A program made the position numbers and the translations under genes. The notes under the pieces were generated by a model. It made no database searches. It worked only from the letters and a program-made list of their open reading frames with translations, and had not been told where the DNA came from. Shown piece after piece: positions 1-10,959 of a stretch of 28,315 nucleotides of DNA. Within the stretch, counting starts at the first letter, position 1. Every line of letters starts with the position of its first letter. Origin of the DNA: Glomus cerebriforme (Eukaryota; Glomeromycota; Glomeromycetes; Glomerales; Glomeraceae); assembly GCA_003550305.1 (NCBI GenBank), contig QKYT01000021.1:180108-208422 (forward strand). The letters run 5' to 3'.

Positions 1-171
1 TTTATTTTTATTTTTTTTATTTATGTATTAAAATTTTGGAAATGTAAAATAAGAACATATTTTATTAAATAAATAAAAGAAATATATCTAGTTCGGATCA
101 TATACTGGCCGAAATTAAACATAATTCTGGTCAAAATTATGCATAATGTGGGCCAAACCCGTTCATTATAT

Positions 172-306
172 AATTAACCGGTTAATTAACCGGTAATCAT
201 ATCACAAATTAACCGATTAATTAACCGGTTAATTAACCGGTTAATTAACCGGTTAAGATTTTGGTTAACCGGTTATTAACCGGTTAAGGTTTTTTGGACC
301 GGTTCC
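172..306. repeat. AACCGGTTAATT palindromic tandem repeat
   Basis: A roughly 135-bp stretch built from copies of the self-complementary core AACCGGTT joined by AATT, with a 12-base period where regular (TTAATTAACCGG) and degenerate copies at both ends (ACCGATTAATT, GGACCGGTTCC). Because each unit is a palindrome, the strand can fold on itself in many registers. No coding potential is seen. It could be a small satellite or part of a dispersed repeat; the sequence alone does not distinguish these. Confidence 0.85.
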
Positions 307-933
307 AAACCCTAGTCTCTTTTTATATCTTTTGAGTATGGTATAAAATATGACTAATTATTTTTTGATTTTTATGATACCTTGACAAATAATACTTCAA
401 CACAGATAAATTCCCATCATTATGATTTAATTGTTAATATGAAGTGTCAGAATGTGTACGAGCATATGATCAAACATTCAAACTAGCTTATTTGGGTATT
501 GAATATATACCTCATCTGATAATCTATACTGTATATTCAAAATGTTTATTAATTATCCATAATATGTCATATTCATTAATAATAGGATAAAAACAATATT
601 TAATAAAAAATCATTTTGTGTGATACATAAAAGTATAAATTTGTGTGATGTGACTTATCATGTTTAATTTATTAATGTATTGTTTGTAATTATTTTATAT
701 TCTTAATATTTTTAATTATAAATATGTCATTTTTTCAAAATTCCATCTAAGAATTTCAAGTATATTCAAATATCCTTAGAGCTCATTGGCTTATTTTGTT
801 TTTAATCTCTATTCTTTTTAACAACTACCTTTAACCTTACCTACTCTTTTTAACAAATACTCCCATAAATAAAGTTATTATGTAAATTTAAATTTTACCA
901 TAATCATTAATTTTTAATTGAAGGTAGTTTAAT
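307..933. other. AT-rich intergenic stretch, no gene seen
   Basis: No open frame with coding character, no RNA gene and no clear repeat recognised on either strand. The sequence is A/T-rich with scattered short runs. Confidence 0.6.
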
Positions 934-1218
934 GATAAAACTGCTGTTAATTCTATTCATGCAGAACTTGCTATTCAATATAGAACTAAAGAAAAATTTA
1001 GTTTATTAGCATGACTTATTTTTACATTTGATTTCTTGCTCATTTGATGAAATAAGGTTATGCCAGAAGAAATCAATAAACTTATGGAATGGTTTGTTCC
1101 TTAAACTCAAAATTCCGTAGATGATTGGCATTTTTAATACAATAAAAGAGTATTACAATGAGTAAAATCAGGTTCATCTAATATAGAATTAATTCTATGA
1201 GGAGCACAATCTTTTTAG
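934..1218 (+). pseudogene. Decayed coding relic, eight in-frame stop codons
   Basis: One reading frame of 95 codons keeps protein-like composition from GAT at 934 to the TAG at 1216. Conserved-looking stretches are IHAELAIQYRTKEKF (from about 955), MPEEINKLMEWF (from about 1060) and GAQSF at the end. It is broken by TGA at 1012, 1045, 1048, 1159 and 1198, TAA at 1102 and 1135, and TAG at 1216, with no frame change needed. All of these stops could have arisen from CGA, TGG, CAA or CAG by a single C-to-T change on one strand or the other. I do not recognise the parent family; a transposon or expanded host family are both possible. A mitochondrial code (TGA = Trp) does not rescue it, because TAA stops remain. 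Confidence 0.5.
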
Positions 1219-1744
1219 ATGTAACATTTTCATTTTAATAGTTGATAGTTTAATACTTGAAAACTAATTTTCTGCCTCCTTTTAGCAATTTTATAAAAAA
1301 TCTGATTTCTTTAAAAAAATTCTTCTGGCATACATATTAATTTGATCGTACTATCAATTTATGGTCAAACCCTTTCTGAAGATACAATTTACTTATTTGC
1401 AAAATTTTAAGAACTTCTAGTACAATATAACATACATTAGAAGTTTACAACATAATCTTATTGGTATAATCATTTTATAGAATGTAGAAAGAATTTGTAT
1501 TTGTATTTTTAATTGATTTTTATTAATTCTTTATTAACTTTTATGGAATATAATAAATTTGATGAAAATTACATAAATTATAAAAAATAAATATTATATT
1601 TAAAGTCAAAAGTATATCTTCTACTAAATAATAAACCAAAAATTAATATTATAACTATTCCTTCCAAAATAATAGCTATTCGTTATTCATTTATTATATA
1701 TCTATTTCTATATTTGAACCTTGATTTATTATTATTTCTCCTTT

Positions 1745-2023
1745 TTGTTCATATTGTTTATAATTCAAATTTTTCTGGATTCACTTTAGACTTTGCTATA
1801 TACGCTAAAGTTGTAAATTTCCTGTTTGAATTTCTTTTTTATCCATGAAATCAGCATGATTTATTGTATATTAGCTTATTATTCTTTTTGATATACCTGT
1901 TTGTTCAATCATTTCCCATTATTCTTTCAATTCACATATCATATCAGAAAGTGTAATGATACTAGTAGCGTTATTGATAAAAATAGAATTCTCAGTCGAT
2001 TATAAGATGGAGAATATTTTACC
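1745..2023 (-). pseudogene. Decayed coding relic on the minus strand
   Basis: Reading the minus strand from 2023, a frame carries protein-like segments: SDMICELKE, WEMIEQTGISKRIIS, then YTINHADFMDKKEIQTG. It is interrupted by TAA or TAG codons where glutamine would fit. After a one-base shift near 1805 the next frame continues as AYIAKSKVNPEKFEL and stops at TAA. The frame switch at a plausible continuation point and repeated Q-type stops argue for a dead gene. The family is not recognised. It lies about 0.5 kb from the plus-strand relic at 934-1218 and could belong to the same decayed element or to a different one. Confidence 0.45.
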
Positions 2024-2160
2024 AGTATTATACCGATTATGTTGTTTTGCATAGGTAATGTTTTTTAAATCAATTTGTCACTATCTAAGTCCATTAATAA
2101 AATGTTTTTTTAAAAAGTCTAGGCAAAATGAATATAATCGCCTTCTTTACTCTTTATCAA

Positions 2161-2220
2161 AGATTTTGATTATANTATTNNTGAAGTAGATAAGCAAGNG
2201 ANGTCTATGAAATGATTGGA
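2161..2220. other. Stretch with ambiguous bases
   Basis: N bases at about 2175, 2180, 2181, 2199 and 2202 within AT-rich non-coding sequence. They show that this is draft sequence and that local reading frames should not be over-interpreted. Confidence 0.9.
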
Positions 2221-2766
2221 TACAAATCATAGAATTCATTCAGACAGTCAAACAAATTCAAGAGTAAGAACATTATAGATATTCTTAAAAAATTCATTTC
2301 TTTTTATTTTTTTATCAAAAGGATGCATCATATCAAATCTTTTGAGGAAAAATTATTTCTGATTTTGTTTGTAAAAAAAAATTTACTTTTTTTGTATCTG
2401 CAGTTTATCGACTTTAATTGTTTCTCTATTTTAAGAATGAGTCAAACAAATATTTTGATAATAGCCACGCATTATGTTATCATAATATATATTTTTTTAA
2501 AAAAAATTCTATTTTTTCATAAAAAAGTTTAAGTATAACACATATAGTTTGATTGGTAGGATGCAAAATTTAGACTTTACATTAACTACATTAACTTCAT
2601 GTTGATGATGAATACAATTATGAATATTATGATGATATAATATCTCATTAAAGTGAGTAATAAAAGTAATATAATAATGACATCTCAGTGTACAGTACTG
2701 ATAAACCAATAATATAAAACATTGATCCGTTACACTATCTACTTTATTAGTCTAGCTTTTATCCGG

Positions 2767-2788
2767 TTCCATCTAAATATGGATGGAA
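2767..2788. promoter_or_regulatory. Short hairpin upstream of the spliced gene at 2956
   Basis: TTCCATC and GATGGAA form a 7-bp inverted repeat with an 8-base spacer, about 170 bases before the proposed ATG. It could lie in the promoter or 5' untranslated region. No function is implied by sequence alone. Confidence 0.35.
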
Positions 2789-2955
2789 TTACCGAAGAAA
2801 CGAGAGTTTACAAGTACGCCACAACTACAATATTTAGTATTATTAATATCAAATAAAGTTTGCTCATTTTGAATGTACTTAAGTTTATATAAGTGGTTAC
2901 AGGAACTCGAAAATCAAGAAGAAACTTACTGGTGGTTTGATAATTTAAAAGAACC

Positions 2956-4143
2956 ATGGATGAGAACATTAGTAATGGACTACATATATCATTACAGGTA
3001 TTATACTTTTTCTTCGTTTTGTTTGTTTTGTACAGAAAAACCAGAAGAAAAGTTTAGAATAAAGAAGCAATTTGATTTTTTTATTTTATGTAGGTATCAG
3101 AGAATAGTCACTCCGTACGGTGCCACGGGTCAAATGGTGAGACCACCCAACTTCCGATCGATTCCAATAGTAACGGTTTGGGACGCAGTCTCTCTTCTGT
3201 GGACGTATTACGTCAGACAGAGGAAAGTGACACGAAAATACCTTGTCAAGAAGTTAAAACTCTTGGCAAACAAGATAGTGATAATGGAGCCAGTTTCGAA
3301 AGGACGTCCATCAACGATAAACCTCACGATCTCAACTCCAAAAAAGAAGATCAAAAGATTACGAAAAAAAAGAAAAGGAAGACGAAGAGAAAAGAAAATG
3401 ATACGACGGAAAAAAAACACTGTGAAACGGTACATGTTTGGGGCGTCAATCCGCAGTGGAAAGGAAACAACAACGCTAACAAAAAGGACGATAACCCGAA
3501 ACAACGGTCAGTTAGCAGAATTAAGAGTGCAAGAGATACCAGCGCTGCAGTGGTGTCGTTCGAATGTTGTCCTAACAAAAGAGCAATTCAAAATTTGTCG
3601 CCACCCTTGGGGGAATTGTTCCGAATCGGTGCCTTGGCGGGCACTACATGGACATCAAAAGATCCGATAACATCGTGTCATTTTGTTCTCCCGAACGGTT
3701 TCTATCCGCAAATTCGACCCCTACAAGGAATTGACAATTTTACGTCCGTGCATAAAGTGCCAAAAGATAGCAAATCATATGAATCGCATGCAAATTGCAA
3801 GAATTCGCTCATGGTAATTGAAAAGATCAAAAATAAATCTAATGCTCGCCGTATTGCAACCCTTACTCAGTGTGATCTTTTGAAAGAAGAAATTGGTTTT
3901 ACTGATTATATTGAAAGTGTTAAAGAGTTTGGTTTCAATCATATAATCATCATTGGGGAGCGTGATTATGGAATGCTTTTTTTTGACTGTTATGGACGTA
4001 TATTCGATTGGGACGCTATGAGTTTTGTATTATGGCCAATCGGGGAATATTCAGAAATTATAGCGGGTAAATCCAACACTAGCCAGATGGTATGGGGAGT
4101 AGAATTTGATGGGACTATTAGTGAATTTGAATATGAAGGATGA
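2956..4143 (+). CDS. Spliced gene, 363-residue nuclear-looking protein of unknown function
   Basis: Proposed structure: exon 1 at 2956-2997, intron 2998-3093 (CAG|GTATTA ... TATGTAG, 96 bp), exon 2 at 3094-4143 ending in TGA. The ATG at 2956 has a good context (GAACCATGG), and the phases match, giving 14 + 349 residues. The N-terminal third is polar and Ser/Asn-rich. Residues around 100-115 hold a dense Lys/Arg block (KITKKKKRKTKRKEND) typical of a nuclear localisation signal. The C-terminal half is better folded-looking, with hydrophobic strands such as FNHIIIIGERDYGMLFFDCY followed by a Trp-containing stretch (DWDAMSFVLWPIG). I recognise no named domain. The exon is visibly richer in G+C than its flanks, as expected for coding DNA here. 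A second, stop-free frame overlaps it from 2873 to 3670 and also reads through the intron; I judge that a shadow because it ends early and is extremely Lys/Arg-rich. The gene is convergent with the membrane-protein gene at 4789-5832. Confidence 0.75.
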
Positions 4144-4788
4144 TACATATAAAATTTGTCATTTTTTACTTTATATTTTCATATTGCAAAGAGAATGATA
4201 TAATAATAATAATTTGGCACCACATTAAATATCATGAATAAAATATGTAGTATATGTATGCATTGGATAATATGAATAGAATTATACACACAGATTGATA
4301 CTGTAGTATATAATTTATTATTTTGCAAAATATGCCTATAAGATGCTTAACTTAATAAAGTATTCGTTCCCTCATTTTATGTGATTGGTGTAACCTACTT
4401 TCATACAAACTACTGCGTCTATGAAGAACAATATGATTGTGACATCACAAAAATTGCTTTAATATTAACTAGTACGATTTGATATCATAAATTCATTTTT
4501 GGTCACTGGGTGGGCGTGATGTTCGTTAATAGCTAGTTATATACGGCAAGCTCTTTATTCCATCATTAAATAGTTTTTGTTGTATAATTTAGTACATTCT
4601 GCTAAAGTTTGACTAAATACAATCAATCAATAAAGTGAATATTCTGTACATGAATTTAATTTTAGTTTCTTGGTAGAAATCAATAATATTTAATTGGTCA
4701 ATATGTGTAATTTTATTATAGTTCTAATAGGATTTCAAGTTTATCATTCTACCAAAGTAGTTACATCAGTGGTGACTCTCATTCTCTT
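4144..4788. other. Convergent intergenic region
   Basis: 645 bp between the 3' ends of two convergent genes. AT-rich, with no coding frame or RNA gene recognised. It should hold the 3' untranslated regions and polyadenylation signals of both genes. Confidence 0.6.
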
Positions 4789-5832
4789 TTAATCAAAATT
4801 AAAAATCTTATCCATCATTTGAGTCATTTTTCCATCATATTTGTAACTATATAATCCAAACCAAATATAAATTAATAATTCTGATAATTCTGAATTAAAC
4901 CCAAAAAATAATATAAACATAATTGACCTAAAATAAAACATAACATAATAAAATCCATCACTACGATATAATTTAATTATTGCCATTGGTGTTATAATAA
5001 TAAGTTTAAGCAAGATATAAAAATAAACACAAATACTAATGAACCAAATAAAAAAAAATGCAATAAAATAAATAAACCATATTATTAATGCTAAAATAGT
5101 TGTATAAATTGTAGATAAAATATTTCTGCGATTAACCAAATATTCGTAGATATCAAAATAAAAATCATAATATGCTTTGATAAATATTATAAAATATCCT
5201 ATTAAACATGTCATCATCCATAGTACGACGATGATCACAATATGAAATAAAGTAATTGTGATAGAATCGATAATAATAATTATTTTAGAAAATATAAATT
5301 CAACAGCAAACAATTTATATTGTTTGATTTTCTTTGAAATTTTAATAGAGTTAAAATTCCAATAATTTTGTACAAATTGTTTAGTTTGTTTAAATGTTGA
5401 AATTATTGGAGAATCCTTCAATAATTCATTAATAAAAGAATCATCATGAAAATATAGATAAATTGAGTAAATTAATGAAGCTGTTGATGAACATGAATAA
5501 AATGAATATTCTGGTCTTAGAAAAATTGTTATTAATTGACGTGTTAAAGTGACATGTATACTATATCCAATAAAAACGATAATACATAATGGAATATATA
5601 AAATGATAATCAAGGGTGAAAATAAGAATAAATAAATTCTTATTCTCAAGTCAAATACTTTTTCAGTAAAAATAAATGAATATAATTGATATATTGATGG
5701 AAAATACCAAATTAATGTAGTAATAAGATTTGGTATCAGATATAATATAACCATAGGTATGAAATAAAGGATAAAATCAATTGTAATAAGTAAGGAGAAA
5801 AAGATGATTCTTGAAATGTTTGAAATCGACAT
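4789..5832 (-). CDS. Multi-pass membrane protein, 347 residues, function unknown
   Basis: A single uninterrupted frame from ATG (5832-5830) to TAA (4791-4789). The protein is dominated by Ile, Leu, Phe and Tyr. Long hydrophobic stretches lie at about residues 9-47 (two passes with Pro turns), 64-93, 180-215, 238-285 (two passes) and 300-325, so six to eight membrane passes are likely. The polar segment around 105-165 (including FHDDSFINELLKDSP) probably forms one loop. Two halves have a loosely similar pattern: a hydrophobic hairpin, then Arg-x-x-Tyr/Phe with aromatic residues, then a Ser/Asn loop, hinting at an old internal duplication. No transporter or enzyme signature is visible. No signal peptide separate from the first membrane segment is seen. 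No intron is needed. Such AT-codon-rich, Ile/Phe/Tyr-heavy membrane proteins are common in this kind of genome. The location is presumably an internal or plasma membrane, by inference only. Confidence 0.75.
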   Translation of the reverse strand: MSISNISRIIFFSLLITIDFILYFIPMVILYLIPNLITTLIWYFPSIYQLYSFIFTEKVFDLRIRIYLFLFSPLIIILYIPLCIIVFIGYSIHVTLTRQLITIFLRPEYSFYSCSSTASLIYSIYLYFHDDSFINELLKDSPIISTFKQTKQFVQNYWNFNSIKISKKIKQYKLFAVEFIFSKIIIIIDSITITLFHIVIIVVLWMMTCLIGYFIIFIKAYYDFYFDIYEYLVNRRNILSTIYTTILALIIWFIYFIAFFFIWFISICVYFYILLKLIIITPMAIIKLYRSDGFYYVMFYFRSIMFILFFGFNSELSELLIYIWFGLYSYKYDGKMTQMMDKIFNFD

Positions 5833-6390
5833 TCTTATTTATTTATTGTAAATCTAAATTTTTGCAGTCATATTTATATCTTTTTTTATTATTTAACTTG
5901 ATTTAGACATGTAAAGATCGCTGATTATTATACTTTGCAATTAAAAATTTTTTTTTGATTATTTTATATATCACTATGAATTTAAACTCTCTGTGATAAT
6001 TTTTTTCAACACTTTTTCTTTATTCTAAATAACTTTTCTAAGGATCAAACCCTAATCTTAACTACATTAGTTGGGATATCTATAAAATATTTGTAACGTC
6101 TGAATAACATCTAGAAAATATTTAATATATTTTGAAATGTGGAAAAATCGGACAATCCTGATGTCTTTCTCTCCAACTCTGAACATTTTAAACAACCAGA
6201 CATTTTGTTTTATCCCCTTTTTTTAATTAATGTACCATTATCACGGTTTTAATTGGATTAAACAATAATTTTAAGCTATAAATTATTTCTTTTCATTTAT
6301 CACACTACAAAATAATAGAAAAAAGTATGCAAGTTAAAATTATATATTTAAATTTATAAAATTATAAGCAATAATAACAGACTTGTTCAT
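5833..6390. other. AT-rich intergenic stretch, no gene seen
   Basis: Upstream region of the minus-strand membrane-protein gene; it presumably includes its promoter. No coding frame, RNA gene or clear repeat recognised. Confidence 0.55.
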
Positions 6391-6875
6391 TTATTCAAAA
6401 TAGAAATTAAAAAGCAAATATGTACTTAAAAAAATTACCTTGTAAAAGAAATCAACAGGTTCAGTATCATAAAATCTAATTAAAGGTATAAATCTAGCTA
6501 CACTATACCTTACTCTATAAATGATCCTACTAAATGGAATGAAGATATTATAAATTTTTGTTAAGCAAAAGTGCAAAACATCATTTCAATAGACTCCCAT
6601 ATTCCAATTTCATTCAAAAATAAATCCTCTTTTTAACAATAATTTCAATAAAGTAGCTTTTAAATTAATGAACTCATCAGATTAATAATATTTTGGGTTC
6701 TTTACAAATTTTTCAAGACAAAAATTCCATAAGTCTGTGAATGTTTGTTCATGTTGATAAAATGGTTTAGGAATATCAATTGGATTTTGGTGTAGAAATT
6801 CAGTTTGATATTCAATTAAAAATTCTTGAATATGACTAAAAAGTATAATTCTTCATAAACATGAGTATAATAAAT
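6391..6875 (-). pseudogene. BACK-domain relic of a BTB/POZ family protein
   Basis: Read on the minus strand, consecutive frames carry pieces of the BACK region that follows a BTB domain in the large BTB/TLDc family of these fungi. Around 6835-6682 the frame gives HIQEFLIEYQTEFL, then FTDLWNFCLEKF, and stops at TAA (6684-6682). Immediately after, another frame gives SDEFINLKATLLKLLLK, a third gives EDLFLNEIGIWES, and the end (about 6530-6430) gives SVARFIPLIRFYD and VDFFYKV, followed by a GT donor-like site (AAG|GTAATT). The order of pieces is that of the family, but at least three frame changes and several stops separate them. A faint extension (EELYFLV) continues to about 6875. The BTB domain itself is not found upstream and no TLDc follows. 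BTB-BACK proteins are commonly Cullin-3 adaptors; this copy cannot make one. The family call rests on recognised motifs, not on a search. Confidence 0.7.
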
Positions 6876-9800
6876 TGTAATAAACGTATTAACGTAGCAA
6901 ACTTGTAACCTATAAAAACTTGCAGTACATAGTTGACTGCACATAATATTTTCAAAAAAAAAAACCTTTTCAGAAAAATTTTAACAATGAACGTAAAAGT
7001 GAGATACTATGCAATCATAAAAATGTTTTGCATATGTTTATTAATTCCGAATAGTGTAAAATGAGAGTCACTTCCAATTTTTAAATTTTTATTAAAGTAA
7101 AATTTTAATCTGTTAAAATCTTAAATGTTCATTTTTGCATTCATATATTTATTGGTACTTTTGATGGCTTAAATTTTTAATTCATCAGTTAAGACATAAA
7201 TTAAATTCAAAAATAAAAAGTTTTACGAGTATTTATCGATTGAATAATTATTATTTAGTTATTAGTAGGCATAACCCATCACGCTACACTGGGAATAAGA
7301 CTTGCCTATCAAGTTAAGAGAGTAACAATAGCATGTTTATATTTTATATTATTTGCTATGTAATAGACCTAGATTTTTACTATTATTATGATGAGGTTAG
7401 AAGAAAAATAACAAAATAGATGTAATTTTATAATTATCTACCTGCTACTACTAATGGGTATTAGTAAAATGTCAATTATCAAAAACTAAAAATAATTTTT
7501 TTTCAACATTAGTAATCAACACAAATTTGCCGATCAAATTTGCCAATCAAAAGATCTTAACTTTTAAGCATAGATCAGGCACAGATCCGCACAATTTTAA
7601 AGACTGGCTAACCTAAATGTTACGATTTTACATGAATTTTTTTAGTTATATAGATTATTCATCCGAAAAAAAACCACAATATCCAACTTTTAATAAAAGA
7701 AGTATGTCATAACTTTGACTGTTTTCAAAGCAAAACATTTTATCTCCTCATAAATAAATAAAAAATTGTTTGTTTGACTTCAAATATATATAAAAACTCA
7801 AACAATTCAATTGACTAATGAATATATAGAGCATGTAATATTGATTAAGCATTTTCATATGCAAATAAACCATTTTTTTTCCATTTATGGATTATGAACA
7901 TGAAAAAATTCACTTGAAGAAACATGTAGTCTTTTTACTATAATCGGTATATTTTTTGAGGCCATGAATATTTTGAAATCTCTTATTGTCATAAAGAAAG
8001 CATAAAATATTATCAGTATTACTATCAGTCATTATTTTACTTTATTGCAGTATTAATGAATAATGACGCGCCCTTGCTACTGGTTAGTGGTTGGTTAATG
8101 ATTAGACGCAAGATCTAGGGTTAAAAAATTTTTGTATTTCATTTTTTTTCGATTGCTTAATAATAAATTCGGGGACTTAAACTAAATCCGTTGACCAAAT
8201 ATTTAATTATAGATTGATCAGCATGATAAAAAATTTGGTTCTAAATCATAAAAGTTGCTTTTAACAGGTTAAATGTATATATCAATATTACCGTATAATT
8301 TCACATCAATGCACGTGATAACTCAGTTCACATGACACTGGTGTCAAACGCTAGCATATCAATATCCTTTTATTATTAATTATGCAATGTACTACTTAAT
8401 TTAGATTTATTTGTTCATGGGTTAATGGGCTAATGGCACACATGAGCCACAATCCACATTTGTTACGCATTGCATATTAGGTCATAATTTCTTATAATTA
8501 GGTAATATTAGAAGATACTAGATTTCATACAGTGTAATGAATCAGTAATCTTGTGACATTTGAAAAATTATTCATTATATCATTATCAAATGCTATTGGT
8601 TTAGGCAATTATGTATAACTAATTTTGATAATGTATACAACTAGTTTGTTGTAACTAAAATTAATTATAAACAAATCATAAAGCATCTATTTGTAAAGAA
8701 TCATATACCTCAGTGACTAATTATGCATGAATATGAAACTGTCTGATCCAACATTCACTTCATAGATTTACTATAAAAAATTATAAAGATTTATAAAATG
8801 AAAATGTTTAATTCGTGATCCGCATATAAAGTAGAGAATACCGATATTCCGATGTGGGGTGCCGATCATATATAAATATAGTAGATTAGTCATAATTCAG
8901 CTTTTTTGGGCTGAGCTAGGACCACCATTTTGTACGACCTAAACGTCATATTTTATATGCTAATAATAGAATACTATATGAATAAATTTCTTGCATTTTC
9001 GTACTAAATTGTAAATAAAAAAAAAACTTTTGCTTGCCGCGTCGTCAGATTCCTGGCTATAAATATAATAAGTAATACGCTCCTCTTATTTATTATCTTT
9101 TGTAAGAGGTGATAAATTAATAAAGAAAGTTGGTATTGGTTTAAGGGAAATTTGAGGGATTTTATACTTTTGTCAGATTATGACAAATTTTTGTGTCGAT
9201 AAGTTATAATGATAACTGATTTTGACTTAGTTCTACAATAATAAATTAACATGACGAGTCATAGTTTATACTTTTCGCGTTAAATTACTATTGCGCCAAT
9301 CATTTGTGTTTGTGATTACAGTAATTGTTTTCACGTGACTACTAATAAAAAAGTTTTTTTTTAAAAGATTTAATAACTACAATCGTACATTTAATTCGCT
9401 AATTGATCAAATGAGTCATTCCATTTGAAATTTCTTTTGAAAGCTTAATTTAGATAATTTATTAAGGCAACTTTATTTCTATTTTATTTTATTTTATTTT
9501 TTTTGATTTGAAATTTAAATATAAGTGTGAGTTAAAAAACTTGAATCTAGATGCATAAATATTTTTATTCATATTTACTGTGATAAAAATGACAAAAGAA
9601 TTAAAATATCTTCAAAATTACACTATACATTGAAGACTGTTAAATGATACTTATGATTATAATGTGATAATTCAAGTTGTTACACATTGTGCGTAAGCCA
9701 TTCTGACTAGTTTGATCATATGTACAACAAACTGGTACACTTTCTGACACATACCTATTAATTACATAATTGATAAACAATCATACGTTAAAGATCAAAA

Positions 9801-10140
9801 CTTGTCAAAATATCAAATTTACGATTAAGATCAAGAAATAATGGGTCATGTTTTATACTATGATTAAAGAATATAAAAAGAGAACTATTTTTCAAATTTT
9901 TTTTTAAAAATTCCATTAAAACATATTTTATCTAACAATCTCTTAAACTTTATTTATATTTATATATTCACTTTGATAACCGAAAGCAATTTTTCAACAA
10001 GCTAAAAGCTTTACAAGAGACATAACATAATTTATTATGATTTATAAAATAAATAAATTTCATTTCCAAAAGCTGATTAAAAACTTGGTTTGTACTTTTT
10101 CAACTTTGACATGTTTTGTGTATCACTATTATGGATATGA
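6876..10140. other. Long AT-rich region without a recognised gene
   Basis: About 3.3 kb in which I see no convincing exon on either strand. Small items only: a direct repeat CAAATTTGCC near 7523-7545, a weak tRNA-like stretch near 8081-8127, and a perfect 7-bp hairpin TTTGTCA/TGACAAA at 9169-9187. Very short exons could be missed by eye. Confidence 0.5.
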
Positions 10141-10144
10141 AACC

Positions 10145-10412
10145 TGTTGGAAAAGAAGAAAAAAGTAATGAGGAATAAATGAAAAAATGCAAGAAAGTTA
10201 GATAAGAGAAAACATGATGTGGCAATATGAAAAAGGAATAAAGGAATTTACTAGCACTTGCAAGAGATGATGTAATAAGAGAGGGAAAGGAATGGAGGAA
10301 ATATTTTTGGGAATAGAATGAGAAACAAAAAATGGAAAGGAAAATATAATGAAGTTATAAGAAAAAAAAAGAAGAGGGATTGAGAAAAGGAAAAGAGAAA
10401 GACAAATTAAGT
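10145..10412 (+). other. Purine-rich strand tract
   Basis: About 270 bases in which the plus strand is overwhelmingly A and G (for example AGAGAGGGAAAGGAATGGAG), with few C residues. No long reading frame accompanies it. Polypurine tracts of this kind can adopt triplex or other non-B forms, but here it may simply be a decayed low-complexity repeat. It ends shortly before the hairpin repeat at 10624. Confidence 0.6.
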
Positions 10413-10623
10413 ACTAATTGATTCAGTCTTAAACATCGATCAAAATGCCAACAAAAGGTTTATCTTTTAGTCTTCAAGTTTGAATTTCATTTCATTACCA
10501 TATCTGTCATATTTTCATAATTTTTTAACATGTATAGTACAGTATCTCTAATTACAGTATATTAATATCCTAATTTTATCTTTATAATCTTTTTTAAAAC
10601 CACCCCTTCAAATTTCTTCTTGA

Positions 10624-10845
10624 CTTCCTTGTACTGTATATCGGGCAAGGAAATACCAGTAATACCAGTCAGTTAGTCGAGTATCTTCTATCTGGCTGGT
10701 CTGGTTTCTTTTTATATTCCTTTAAACTTCCTCTTCTCTTCCTTATACTGTATATGAGGTCATCTTCGTATCAGGCAAGGAAAGACCTGTCAGATAGTCG
10801 AGTATCTCCTATCTGGTAAGTTTGGTTTAGATTAGAATTCCCTTC
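10624..10845. repeat. Tandem hairpin repeat, copy 1 (two units)
   Basis: Two units of about 110 bp (starting near 10624 and 10738), each with CTTCCTT..ACTGTATAT, then CAGGCAAGGAAA, then AGTCGAGTATCT and CTATCTGG. The last part forms a stem-loop best seen in the copy near 23.1 kb. The unit is visibly richer in G+C than the flanks. A second two-unit array lies at 23060-23250, and flanking similarity (GATTCAATGAATTTCA and GAAATAAGAATAAA) suggests that a larger block was duplicated. Confidence 0.8.
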
Positions 10846-10959
10846 TTCATTTCCTTGATTACTTTATTATAAGATCACAAAATACCAACATCCATAGATA
10901 TGACAGATATGGTAAAGTTTGACGAAAGTATGGATTCAATGAATTTCACAAATGAATTA

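Noticed and set aside
172..306. CRISPR array or bacterial operator
   Set aside because: No unique spacers; the repeat is continuous, and the genome is eukaryotic with introns.
934..1218. Mitochondrial DNA insertion with TGA read as Trp
   Set aside because: TAA and TAG stops remain under that code, and no mitochondrial protein is recognised.
2323..2709. Two short frames (69 codons plus, 66 codons minus)
   Set aside because: Composition follows local A/T runs; no splice sites or recognisable motifs.
3208..3578. Minus-strand open frames of 75-98 codons opposite the gene at 2956
   Set aside because: They are Phe/Leu-rich mirror images of the Lys/Arg-rich plus-strand codons and have no independent support.
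8081..8127. tRNA-like stretch TGGTTAGTGGTTGG ... AGGGTTAAAAAA
   Set aside because: The B-box is too degenerate and no acceptor stem is visible; chance is likely.
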